DNA of 64,000 nucleotides. Origin: Bacteroidales bacterium UBA4363. Lineage in GTDB: Bacteria > Bacteroidota > Bacteroidia > Bacteroidales > Paludibacteraceae. This document shows positions 19,793 to 28,323 of this stretch, piece by piece. Numbering within the stretch: position 1 is the first letter of the stretch; every line of letters begins with the position of its first letter. The position numbers and the translations under genes are program-made. Under the pieces are notes generated by a model, which saw nothing but the letters and a program-made list of their open reading frames with translations, had not been told where the DNA came from and did not search any database. The stretch spans positions 9,642-73,641 of the forward strand of contig DGSL01000013.1 of NCBI GenBank assembly GCA_002393965.1, written 5' to 3'.

Positions 19793-21148
19793 TTACAAAT
19801 CCTTCAGTAAAACACCTGTTTCCGTTTTCTCTATTTTCTGATGAATTGCTTGAAGTTGTTGCCATGCTTTTTTGAAATTGTCGCGTTGATGAGTATCGAA
19901 AGGTTCAACACCAAACTCATTGATACGCTGGAAGAAAAAACCAATGGAAATAAGATTCACATCCAAAGCAGGAGCATATCTTACAGGTCCAGATGAAACG
20001 TTTTTTTCTACGGAGTATATCAAGCCTATTTCGCTCAGTTTATTCAGACTCGTCTGAACAAGGCGAATCGGCATCGCATTGTCCCTTGCTATCGACTCGG
20101 CATCTGGCGGTGTCTGCCCCAAAGCAAAACGCTTAGTAATGAGAGTCATTATTCCCAAAAGAGCAAAATCACGATAGCGACGACTGAGATTGCGAAGGTC
20201 TGTTTCTGACTTGTAATACTCTGCGTTCTGCGCTGCATAGGAAAGTTCTGCACCTAAAAGAATAATTACCCACGATATTTGCAACCAAAGCAACAGAAGC
20301 GGAATTACGGCAAATCCTCCATATACTGCATTATAGGAAGTTAGAAACACCTGTCCCTTAATGTAAAAAAACTGGAAAAGTTGAAAGAAAACACCTGTAA
20401 AAAGTCCTGCAAAAAGAGCTGGGAGAAAACGAACGCGTGTATTGGGTACAATAATAAAAAGAGCGGTAAACATTAACCAGTTTATGAGATATGGTAACAA
20501 TTTCACCATACGAACAAGAACAGGACTTAGAGGTCCGAAAAACTCGTTGGAAAATGTTGAAGAAAGAAATACGGAAAGTCCACCAGAGGCAACCATGAGA
20601 ATCGGCAGAATAAGCATAAGTGAGAGATAAGAAGTAAACTGTGTCCATAAAGACCTTGTCTTACTTATGCGCCAGATATCGTCAACTACTGATTCGACAT
20701 TACGGAAGCAGCTAATGACACTCCAAAGCAACATGATGATACCGACACCAACAAAGACCCCACCCTTAGCTCGTTCGAGATAATTGTCAACAAAATGCAA
20801 AATGTAATTGATGATACCTTCTTGGCTTGACATTGACTGCGTGAGATGATGAACAATTATCTCCTGCATTCCAAATCCACGTCCGATAGCTAATAAAAGG
20901 GCGACTACTGGTACTATAGCAAAAAGAGTGTAATAAGTCAGAGCCGAAGCTTTAACCATGAGCCTATCCTCAGAAAAATGTCTCACTGACAGCATAAGCG
21001 TCTGTAGTATACGTGTGAAGATTTTCCACGTCATTGTGTTCTTAGCTGGATTAAAACGCCAGATATCTTCCGTCAAGAACTTTACGATACGTCGGATAAA
21101 GTCAGACAATTGAGCAAATAAACCCTTTTTGTTCTTTTTGGTATTCAT
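19793..21148 (-). CDS. yihY: YihY/BrkB-family membrane protein
   Basis: 451 residues. The core (about 60-320) has six hydrophobic helices and the family words LTYYTLFAIVPVVALLLAIGRGFG and YNAVYGGFAVIPLLLLWLQISWVIILLGAEL. The C-terminal 130 residues are a soluble extension with a winged-helix look (IARDNAMPIRLVQTSLNKLSEIGLI), as in Bacteroidota members. The old RNase BN name is not supported; the role is unknown, perhaps transport. It heads a yihY-tilS transcript from a -7 element 38 bp upstream. Confidence 0.88.
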   Translation of the reverse strand: MNTKKNKKGLFAQLSDFIRRIVKFLTEDIWRFNPAKNTMTWKIFTRILQTLMLSVRHFSEDRLMVKASALTYYTLFAIVPVVALLLAIGRGFGMQEIIVHHLTQSMSSQEGIINYILHFVDNYLERAKGGVFVGVGIIMLLWSVISCFRNVESVVDDIWRISKTRSLWTQFTSYLSLMLILPILMVASGGLSVFLSSTFSNEFFGPLSPVLVRMVKLLPYLINWLMFTALFIIVPNTRVRFLPALFAGLFTGVFFQLFQFFYIKGQVFLTSYNAVYGGFAVIPLLLLWLQISWVIILLGAELSYAAQNAEYYKSETDLRNLSRRYRDFALLGIMTLITKRFALGQTPPDAESIARDNAMPIRLVQTSLNKLSEIGLIYSVEKNVSSGPVRYAPALDVNLISIGFFFQRINEFGVEPFDTHQRDNFKKAWQQLQAIHQKIEKTETGVLLKDL

Positions 21149-21185
21149 AGATCTGATTATGAGAATTCAGAATATAAGTTTTTTT

Positions 21186-21193
21186 CAAAAGTA
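21186..21193 (-). promoter_or_regulatory. -7 element of yihY-tilS
   Basis: TACTTTTG on the minus strand, with the start expected near 21179, about 30 nt before the yihY ATG. Confidence 0.55.
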
Positions 21194-21283
21194 CGAAGTA
21201 AAGAATCAAAAAAAAATCTACAGAATAATATATGTATCTCAAAATATCAGCAAAGTCGGGAGAGCATTCGGAAAAGAAAAAAA

Positions 21284-21672
21284 CGCAGTAGACCTATAAG
21301 CCGGGTTCTGTGAATGATAAATCATCCGTCTGTCATCCATCTGCCCGATCCTCAAAAGAGAAACAAGCCGGATACTGTTTGAACAGCATCCTTCTGAGCT
21401 ATCTACCCCCCGGCATCAGGCGAGCAACCCTATTAACGCCGGTATACATGATATTGCAACCCATAACGCATACGGTGATATCCGTTACCGAATATCCCGG
21501 TGGGCTCTTACCCCACCTTTTCACCCTTACCTGACATGAGTCAGGCGGTAATTTTCTGTTATGCTTGTCTGCCGTCACCGACAGCTTCCCGTTAGAAAGT
21601 ATGGAGCTCTGTGTTGCCCGGACTTTCCTCTTTCCATGATTAACATAAAAAGCGACAGACCGGTCTACTGCG
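21284..21672 (-). ncRNA. rnpB: RNase P RNA, class A
   Basis: Catalytic RNA that matures tRNA 5' ends, about 389 nt. The ends pair (CGCAGTAGACC at the 5' end with GGTCTACTGCG at the 3' end). Universal elements are present in order: GAGGAAAGTCCGGGC near the 5' end, GGTGGGGTAAGAGCCCACC in the middle and ACAGAACCCGGCTTATAGG near the 3' end. A T-rich run follows the 3' end as a terminator. Divergent to the sigma gene. Confidence 0.96.
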
Positions 21673-21678
21673 TGAGTG

Positions 21679-21686
21679 CAAAGGTA
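21679..21686 (-). promoter_or_regulatory. -7 element of rnpB
   Basis: TACCTTTG on the minus strand, seven bases before the RNA 5' end, exactly the spacing expected. This makes it the best-anchored promoter in the window. Confidence 0.85.
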
Positions 21687-21728
21687 TTAAAAAAAAACAT
21701 TTTTTTATGAAATTTAGATTTCATACAC

Positions 21729-21736
21729 TATATTTG
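21729..21736 (+). promoter_or_regulatory. -7 element of the primary sigma gene
   Basis: TATATTTG, with the start expected near 21743 and a leader of about 34 nt. The element is read by the product of the gene it drives. Confidence 0.7.
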
Positions 21737-21776
21737 CAAGCTTATAACTTTTGAGGGTATATTTTAGTAAACAAGA

Positions 21777-22637
21777 ATGAGACAACTCAAGATTACAAAA
21801 TCCATCACAAACCGTGAGAGTGCTTCCTTAGACAAATATCTACAAGAAATTGGTCGGGAGGATCTGATTACGGTGGAAGAAGAAGTAGAACTTGCACAGC
21901 GCATTAAGAAAGGAGACCGAAAGGCACTTGAAAAACTCACCCGAGCAAATTTGCGTTTTGTAGTTTCTGTTGCGAAGCAGTATCAGAATCAGGGGTTATC
22001 ATTGCCAGACCTTATCAACGAAGGAAATCTAGGATTGATCAAAGCTGCTGAGAAATTTGATGAGACCCGCGGTTTCAAGTTCATTTCATATGCGGTATGG
22101 TGGATTCGTCAATCTATTCTTCAGGCATTGGCAGAACAATCGCGTATTGTTCGACTTCCATTGAACCAGGTTGGTTCTCTGAACAAAATTAATAAAGCTT
22201 TTTCGAAATTTGAGCAAGCAAATGAACGTCGTCCATCTCCAGAGGAGTTAGCAAAAGAATTGGACATTGACGAGAGCAAAATTGCTGACACGCTTCGTGT
22301 ATCGGGTCGTCATATCTCTGTAGATGCACCGTTTGTTGAAGGAGAGGACAACTCTCTGATTGACGTATTAGTGAACGAAGACTCTCCGAATGCTGATAAG
22401 ACACTGATTGATGAATCATTGTCTAAAGAAATAGAACGTTCTTTGGCTACACTGACAGAACGTGAAAGCGAAATCATCAAAATGTTTTTCGGTATCGGAT
22501 ATCAAGAGATGACATTGGAAGAGATTGGAGATAAATTCGGATTGACACGAGAACGAGTTCGCCAGATTAAGGAAAAAGCAATCCGTCGTCTACGCAACAA
22601 CTCAAAAAGCAAGTTATTAAAAAGTTATTTGGGATAA
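21777..22637 (+). CDS. rpoD: Primary RNA polymerase sigma factor (RpoD/SigA)
   Basis: 286-residue group 1 sigma factor of the Bacteroidota type. It begins [26 protein letters not shown] (region 1.2) and lacks the acidic region 1.1 and the non-conserved insert of E. coli sigma-70. Region 2 is complete ([20 protein letters not shown] and [15 protein letters not shown]), then region 3, then region 4 with the helix-turn-helix [28 protein letters not shown]. This is the factor that reads the TAnnTTTG elements listed here. Single-gene transcript ending at a strong hairpin. Confidence 0.96.
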   Translation: MRQLKITKSITNRESASLDKYLQEIGREDLITVEEEVELAQRIKKGDRKALEKLTRANLRFVVSVAKQYQNQGLSLPDLINEGNLGLIKAAEKFDETRGFKFISYAVWWIRQSILQALAEQSRIVRLPLNQVGSLNKINKAFSKFEQANERRPSPEELAKELDIDESKIADTLRVSGRHISVDAPFVEGEDNSLIDVLVNEDSPNADKTLIDESLSKEIERSLATLTERESEIIKMFFGIGYQEMTLEEIGDKFGLTRERVRQIKEKAIRRLRNNSKSKLLKSYLG

Positions 22638-22656
22638 TTTCACACAAAAAGATGCA

Positions 22657-22690
22657 GAAAAAAGACATGATTTCTCATGTCTTTTTTCTT
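22657..22690 (+). terminator. Terminator of the sigma gene
   Basis: GAAAAAAGACATGA pairs with TCATGTCTTTTTTC around a TTTC loop: 14 bp, followed by more T residues. Confidence 0.92.
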
Positions 22691-22806
22691 TTTAGATAAC
22701 CTATTTGGATGAAGCAAATAAATTTGAACGTTTTCTTCTATTCCTTCGCATTCAAAATGAATGATTTTAGAATAAACTAGAGATTTTTTTCTCCTTCGGA
22801 GATGTT

Positions 22807-23667
22807 TTATTTAAAATAAGAAGTTATCAGGCTTTTGTATTCCTCTGTTTTCATGTAGCGGACGAGAAATGAATCAATATGATGCAACAATAGCGTATCG
22901 GAAGGGCGTAATGCCCAAGCTTGTAGCTGGTTGAAAGATATGGCTGTATGAATGTCAAGTTGTGGCATTTGGGATAAATTCTTGCGAGCAATCTCCTCGT
23001 CGCAAACGATGTAGTCAATATCGCCATGTGCCACCATGAACATGAGTTGCTCTGTCTCGTAGTGCGGAAGTTGTCGAATAATGATGGTATCTGCTATTTC
23101 CTTCGATAGATTACGCAAGCGCATAATATTGGGCGAACCCTCTGGAACATACACCACCTTTCCTGCTAACTGCAACTGATTTCGGATGGGTTTCTTCCCA
23201 TTGTTAGCCTCTTCTGTTCGTTGAACAAGAACTTGCCGAAAATGAAGAATAGGAATAGTGAATGACACTTTCTCTTTTGTTTCTATTGTCACTGGAAGAG
23301 AACGAGCAATCAGATCCACTTTCCCTTCAGCCAATGCATCGAGTGATTTTTGAAGGCTATTCTCTACTATCCATTCCGCGATCCATCCATTCTCTCTACA
23401 AAGACGTTCAACCAATTCGTATTGAAATCCCATAACCGTATCAGACGTCAGGAAATAATCAATGGAATTATAATCAGTCACAACTCGCAAGACGGGGGCA
23501 TTCCATCGTTGTGAATCGTTCTGTTGGTAAAAAAAAAGAAAGATACCTACAATCAGAGATACAACAACACATACAGAAAGCGTACGAATCGTATTTCTGC
23601 GAATAAAAGACGTGGACAAAGGAGATTCATCTGCCTTCTTTGTCCGTTGTATTTTCTTACACGACAT
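22807..23667 (-). CDS. Membrane-anchored family 3 solute-binding protein
   Basis: About 286 residues from the start MSCKKIQRTKK. This start has an AAAGG ribosome binding site and follows the upstream stop; the longer 304-residue start has none and would overlap the porin gene. One membrane helix (about 27-50) anchors a periplasmic SBP_bac_3 domain: LRVVTDYNSIDYF, MGFQYELVERLCRENGW, ALAEGKVDLIARSLPVT and GDIDYIVCDEE. Such domains bind amino acids or peptides, and in MltF precede a lytic transglycosylase; here no catalytic domain follows. Third gene of the peptidase-porin operon, so a role in peptide sensing or envelope turnover is possible. Confidence 0.78.
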   Translation of the reverse strand: MSCKKIQRTKKADESPLSTSFIRRNTIRTLSVCVVVSLIVGIFLFFYQQNDSQRWNAPVLRVVTDYNSIDYFLTSDTVMGFQYELVERLCRENGWIAEWIVENSLQKSLDALAEGKVDLIARSLPVTIETKEKVSFTIPILHFRQVLVQRTEEANNGKKPIRNQLQLAGKVVYVPEGSPNIMRLRNLSKEIADTIIIRQLPHYETEQLMFMVAHGDIDYIVCDEEIARKNLSQMPQLDIHTAISFNQLQAWALRPSDTLLLHHIDSFLVRYMKTEEYKSLITSYFK

Positions 23668-23674
23668 AGCACCT

Positions 23675-25645
23675 TTAATCAAAGAAATGCCACGTGAGAC
23701 CCATTTGGAAACGGCTGTCATAAAGAGGATAATCTGGCATAGAGAAATATTCGTGACTTCCGAACCGCTGATTCAGATGATAGTAGCGGAAGAAGAACCT
23801 TGCCGTATAGAGTTTAAACGAAGCATATGCACTCAAGAGAGGATAATTCCCAACCTTTTCCTGTTGTTGCGGACAGAAAGCCATTATTGCCGGAACATAT
23901 GCAGGAGCATAATATTTAGAGAACCAGTCGCAATCAACGCCTATACGAGTTTGTAAAACGCGGAATAGGTTGAAAGAAGCATACACATTTGCTTTCCAAA
24001 CGAATTTCGGCAGAGAGACGACAGACTCCATAGATGAATTCTGAAAAACAATAGAGTTATCCAGATGCAAGAACCAAGCTCGAAGAGCAATATCACCACG
24101 CATGGATATTATCTGAAAGTCAGAAGAGACCTGTCGCATACCCTCAGAAAGATCATAATAAACCCAATTGGAAACAGTCTCCATCCCACCCCATAGTCGG
24201 AGATGAATCCAAGGATGAATCCATGAGGCCATTCCAGTCAAACGGGAACGGAAAACGCGCGAGGGAGAAGAAAGATCCCATCGGAAATGATTAGAGAAAT
24301 AGTGCTGTTCGAATCGCTGTGGATGTCGTCCAGAAGACAAAGCATTCAACTGAATTGAAACGGAATCCGTTGCAAAATGTAATGCAGAAGACAAACGTCC
24401 TTGCAAAAGCCAGTCACCGACATATGGACCAGCCATCCATAGTCTTCCATCGGTATGGAAATTAAGCGCAGAACCCGTGAAACGAGATGCAGAGGCACCG
24501 ATTATGACATGATGATCCGTACATCGTTCGACAGCATAATCATTACCGCAATAGTTTTGTTCGTATTGATGTTCTGCATAAGCAGTAAGAGAAAAAGGTA
24601 TCCAATCCGAAAATCCTTCATTCATCTCCAGTCCGACGGTATTAGTAAGGAAAGTCGTTCGGAGTGAATCCCGAGTTGAGATGTCAGAATAAAAGTTATC
24701 TGCATAGAACCCATCTTCGATGGATGATTCACGGTATCTATGCTGTGTCTGCATGAATTTTGCCAGATGAAAAAGAGACAGAAGCGGTCTAAAGTCAACA
24801 TGTATTGAATCCTCTTTTCGCTGAACACCAATAAAATGATATCGGTGGGAATAGTAAGCCCAATGCGTTGTCAAACGATTCTGAGCCTCATTATTTAGGC
24901 GAATGGGTACTGTAACAGGATTGCTCACCCGCATATCGGCATTCCGAATATAGTCAGAAGACTGAATACCTCCGTTCTCTTCATTTTCGAATCTCTGATA
25001 CATAAAAGCCCCATCGGCATCGTAGCGATTCCCATCATACGACAAAAAACCGCCTGCCTTCACCTGTTTTGTTGCCTGATTACTATACATGCCCATCGCT
25101 CGCATATACTCCATCAGTCCTCCTATATTCAGTTTGGAATTCACATTCACTGTGAACAATGCGGAAAAATCATCCTCTTTGGTCTGCGATCCTCCGAATG
25201 TATGGTAATCCAAAACGGCAAAAGGGGTGCGCGTATTATAAAACAGAAACTCCGCCGGACTGAGGAAATAGGCATCATAGGCGCGAGAAAATAACATTGG
25301 TTGATCTTCACTTCGGTCAAACCATATGGCAGACTGCAGAGGAGATCCCCAAGTTCCATTCCAGGAATTCAGAATACTATAACGACTCATAGGAGTCGAG
25401 AAAGCATACGAAGCAGATACCGTATCCATAGAATATTGTTGACGTTGCCCCGTGTATTCGGATACAGTCCAAGTACGCAGAGCAACGTCAGAAGCTTTTC
25501 TGAAAGAAGAACCGCTAACAGAAGAGCCAATAAAAAAAGGATTGAATAGAACCGCTAACAGAAACAATCGACACATAAGAGCGCAGTTTCTAAAACCACA
25601 CAAAGATAATGTTTTTAGAAAATTTGTCCATAAAGGTGTATTCAT
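23675..25645 (-). CDS. Putative outer-membrane porin, Porin_10-like
   Basis: 656 residues with an unusually long signal region (hydrophobic core about 24-44, after a 20-residue N-terminus). The start is supported by AGGAG seven bases before the ATG and 12 bp after the peptidase stop. The body is rich in alternating aromatic beta strands and ends in WHFFD with a terminal-strand pattern, as expected for an outer-membrane barrel. It matches the Bacteroidota putative-porin family by its N-terminal block (ISVSYAFS-like strands, FDRSEDQPMLFSRAYDAYF, FYNTRTPF). Cargo unknown. Confidence 0.75.
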   Translation of the reverse strand: MNTPLWTNFLKTLSLCGFRNCALMCRLFLLAVLFNPFFIGSSVSGSSFRKASDVALRTWTVSEYTGQRQQYSMDTVSASYAFSTPMSRYSILNSWNGTWGSPLQSAIWFDRSEDQPMLFSRAYDAYFLSPAEFLFYNTRTPFAVLDYHTFGGSQTKEDDFSALFTVNVNSKLNIGGLMEYMRAMGMYSNQATKQVKAGGFLSYDGNRYDADGAFMYQRFENEENGGIQSSDYIRNADMRVSNPVTVPIRLNNEAQNRLTTHWAYYSHRYHFIGVQRKEDSIHVDFRPLLSLFHLAKFMQTQHRYRESSIEDGFYADNFYSDISTRDSLRTTFLTNTVGLEMNEGFSDWIPFSLTAYAEHQYEQNYCGNDYAVERCTDHHVIIGASASRFTGSALNFHTDGRLWMAGPYVGDWLLQGRLSSALHFATDSVSIQLNALSSGRHPQRFEQHYFSNHFRWDLSSPSRVFRSRLTGMASWIHPWIHLRLWGGMETVSNWVYYDLSEGMRQVSSDFQIISMRGDIALRAWFLHLDNSIVFQNSSMESVVSLPKFVWKANVYASFNLFRVLQTRIGVDCDWFSKYYAPAYVPAIMAFCPQQQEKVGNYPLLSAYASFKLYTARFFFRYYHLNQRFGSHEYFSMPDYPLYDSRFQMGLTWHFFD

Positions 25646-25657
25646 GTCCTTGCTCTC

Positions 25658-26908
25658 CTATACTATTTTATCCTTCTTCGACCAATAGTAGAGATGGCAT
25701 GCTCTTTCTGGAGCGAACAACTGATTTGCAACCCGACGGATATCATCCTGCGTCACTTTGCAGTAGACATCAACAGCTTGGTTCATATAATCTGCACCCA
25801 ATCCAGATAACTCATAATAGCAGAGCTGAGATGCCACCTCCTTATAATCCATCAGCTCATACTCATTTACAACTTGCTGAATATTTCGCACTTTTATCAA
25901 ATCTTCTTCATCCACTTCCTCTTCTACCAGCTGTTGTATCTGTTCGTCGATTATACTTTCACATTCAGGCATTCCATCCTTATCCATTGGGGAGAATAAA
26001 AATGTAAAGTTTCCATCTTCAATTGTTGACGACACATATGCGTCTCCCTTTCTAACCTTTCCGGTCTGGACATATTTGTTTTTGATTCTGGAAGACATAC
26101 CATTTGCCAAGAGATCCGAGATAACATCACACACCACCCAATCTACTTCCGAACGACGTGGCATACGATACGAACGAGTCAAAACAGAGGCAGGCACATC
26201 ACGAAGGACTTCCATAGTACGTTTTTGAGTCTGTTCTGGCTCCTTTGGGAGATTCCGTTGCGGAATATCTTTCGGTTCAATATCACCAAACCATTTCTGA
26301 ACCAATCGGACTATTTCCTGAAATGGGATTGCCCCAACTACCGCAAGAACTGCATTATTAGGTGCATAAAACCTTTGATAGAACTCGAACAATTCCTCTC
26401 TCGATGCATTGGCAATATGTTCAATAGACAATCCAATCGTCGGCCATCGGTAGGGATGTTCCTTGTAGAGGAGGCCACGTTTGAGTCCGTTCATATCACC
26501 ATAGGGCTGTGTAAATTGTCGTAAACGAAACTCTTCCATGACTACTTTCTGCTGCACATCAAAAACATCTTGTGTCAAGGAAAGAGCCTTCATTCTATCG
26601 CTTTCAAGCCATAAGGCTGTTTCAATATTCACAACTGGCAACACCTCATAGAAATTAGTCATATCGCTATTTGTCCATGCATTATTGTATCCTCCCGTAG
26701 GCTGAAGAGCAAGGTCAAACTCTGGTACGTGTTCTGAACCTCCAAACATCAGGTGTTCCATCAAATGGGCATATCCAGTATGGTCGGGATGCTCGTCCTT
26801 CGCTCCAACATTATATGCCAAGTTTACACAAACCATTGGTGTATGAGGATTTTCATTATGCAGAAGAAGCATCCCATTTGAAAATCTGTGACGATGAATT
26901 TCTATCAT
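25658..26908 (-). CDS. M16-family zinc metallopeptidase
   Basis: 416 residues, the single-unit size of M16B enzymes. The inverted zinc motif HLMEH (His48, Glu51, His52) sits in the context GYAHLMEHLMFGG, with the third ligand Glu expected in KVVMEEFRLRQF. A second M16 domain follows (VVGAIPFQEIVRLVQKWFGDI). No signal peptide, so probably cytoplasmic or exported by another route. It leads an operon with a porin and a solute-binding protein, which suggests peptide processing. Confidence 0.92.
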   Translation of the reverse strand: MIEIHRHRFSNGMLLLHNENPHTPMVCVNLAYNVGAKDEHPDHTGYAHLMEHLMFGGSEHVPEFDLALQPTGGYNNAWTNSDMTNFYEVLPVVNIETALWLESDRMKALSLTQDVFDVQQKVVMEEFRLRQFTQPYGDMNGLKRGLLYKEHPYRWPTIGLSIEHIANASREELFEFYQRFYAPNNAVLAVVGAIPFQEIVRLVQKWFGDIEPKDIPQRNLPKEPEQTQKRTMEVLRDVPASVLTRSYRMPRRSEVDWVVCDVISDLLANGMSSRIKNKYVQTGKVRKGDAYVSSTIEDGNFTFLFSPMDKDGMPECESIIDEQIQQLVEEEVDEEDLIKVRNIQQVVNEYELMDYKEVASQLCYYELSGLGADYMNQAVDVYCKVTQDDIRRVANQLFAPERACHLYYWSKKDKIV

Positions 26909-26972
26909 CTTTTTTATTATTATGGATTTTCAATCAGACTCTTTTCAACGATATCTCTATCGTATTGAGTGA

Positions 26973-26980
26973 CAAAGGTA
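26973..26980 (-). promoter_or_regulatory. -7 element of the peptidase-porin operon
   Basis: TACCTTTG on the minus strand; start near 26966 and leader of about 58 nt. Confidence 0.65.
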
Positions 26981-27059
26981 CGAAAAGAGAACGAACTATG
27001 CTGGGCTTAGAAAAAGTCTGTAGGAGACGCTGACAAATGACTTTTCTCGATTTATTATG

Positions 27060-27067
27060 TATCTTTG
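27060..27067 (+). promoter_or_regulatory. -7 element of the flavodiiron gene
   Basis: TATCTTTG on the plus strand; start near 27074 and leader of about 26 nt. Divergent to the peptidase promoter. Confidence 0.7.
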
Positions 27068-27099
27068 TTCATAATTCATTAGGCAAATAATAACAAAAA

Positions 27100-28260
27100 A
27101 TGAAAAACGACATCATTTATATCGGAGCTTCCGATTCCAGTTCCTTCCTGTTTGAAAATCAATATCCAGTACCAAATGGAATGGCCTATAACTCCTACTT
27201 GATTCCAGATGATAAAATCGCTGTAATTGATACAGTTGACCAACGGGTAAGTAAAATTTGGCAGAAAAAACTAGATCAACAATTAAATGGAAAGAAACCT
27301 TCATATTTAGTCATCCAACATCTTGAGCCAGACCATTCTGCCAACATTGAATGGTTCGTCAACAAATATCCTGAAACGACACTGGTTTGTTCTATCAAAG
27401 CAGCTAGTATGCTTCAACAGTTTTACCCATCCGTCACATCAAATATTCAAGGTGTTAAAGAAGGAGACACTCTGAATCTCGGCAAGCACACGCTGACATT
27501 CTACATGGCACCTATGGTACATTGGCCAGAAGTAATGGTCTGCTACGAATCTACTACAAAATCTCTTTTCTCTGCAGATGCTTTCGGTGAATTTGGTGCT
27601 GTTACTGACGAAGGATTTGATGATGACGATTGGACACCAGGAGCTCGTCGTTACTACTATAACATTTGTGGAAAATATGGCAATCCTGTCCAGACTCTAT
27701 TGAAAAAAGCCTCTTCCTTGGATATTGAAACCATCTTTCCTCTTCACGGCCCCATTCACAAAGACGATGTTGCTTTGTGTATCGAAAAATATTTAAAATG
27801 GAGCTCCTACACTCCTGAAAATGAATCTATTTTCATTGCATATGCCTCCATACACGGAAATACAGAAACTGTTGTCCGACACTTTTCTGAAATGTTTAAA
27901 ACAAAAGGGTTAAAAGTTGATTTAATGGACTTGTCCCATACAGACGTTTCCTATGCAGTTGCCGAAGCCTTTGACCATCAAATTTCCATTCTTGCCTCCT
28001 CTTCCTATGATGCCGGACTATTCCCTCCGATGGAGAACCTCCTGCATCATCTTCAGTCAAAAGCGTTTAACAACAGGACCATTGGATTGATTGAAAATGG
28101 ATCTTGGGCACCCAGCGCAGGACGCGTTATGAAGGAGGAACTCGGAAAAATGAAGAACATAACAATTCTAGAACCAATGGTTACTATCAAGTCAACGCTC
28201 AACGATACTAGTGAAAAACAGCTGAACGAATTGTTCTACGCAATTTGTAACTCATTGTAA
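27100..28260 (+). CDS. fprA: Class A flavodiiron protein (O2/NO reductase)
   Basis: 386 residues. An N-terminal metallo-beta-lactamase-like diiron domain has HLEPDH (His74, Glu76, Asp78, His79), VHWPE (about 142), SADAFGEF (about 161) and LHGPIH (about 222). A C-terminal flavodoxin domain (about 248-386) has the FMN loop ASIHGNTE and ends with ENGSWAPSAG. No rubredoxin or reductase domain is fused, so it needs an external electron donor. These enzymes reduce O2 to water or NO to N2O in anaerobes. Single gene between a strong promoter and a strong terminator. Confidence 0.94.
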   Translation: MKNDIIYIGASDSSSFLFENQYPVPNGMAYNSYLIPDDKIAVIDTVDQRVSKIWQKKLDQQLNGKKPSYLVIQHLEPDHSANIEWFVNKYPETTLVCSIKAASMLQQFYPSVTSNIQGVKEGDTLNLGKHTLTFYMAPMVHWPEVMVCYESTTKSLFSADAFGEFGAVTDEGFDDDDWTPGARRYYYNICGKYGNPVQTLLKKASSLDIETIFPLHGPIHKDDVALCIEKYLKWSSYTPENESIFIAYASIHGNTETVVRHFSEMFKTKGLKVDLMDLSHTDVSYAVAEAFDHQISILASSSYDAGLFPPMENLLHHLQSKAFNNRTIGLIENGSWAPSAGRVMKEELGKMKNITILEPMVTIKSTLNDTSEKQLNELFYAICNSL

Positions 28261-28280
28261 TCCAAATATAAGTTTTCTCT

Positions 28281-28323
28281 AAAAATCAGACTGGACACAA
28301 TTATTGTGTCCAGTCTGATTTTT
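28281..28323. terminator. Bidirectional terminator between fprA and topB
   Basis: Perfect 20-bp inverted repeat with a 3-nt loop, flanked by A5 and T5, so it serves both convergent genes. Its right arm overlaps the topB stop codon. Confidence 0.95.
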
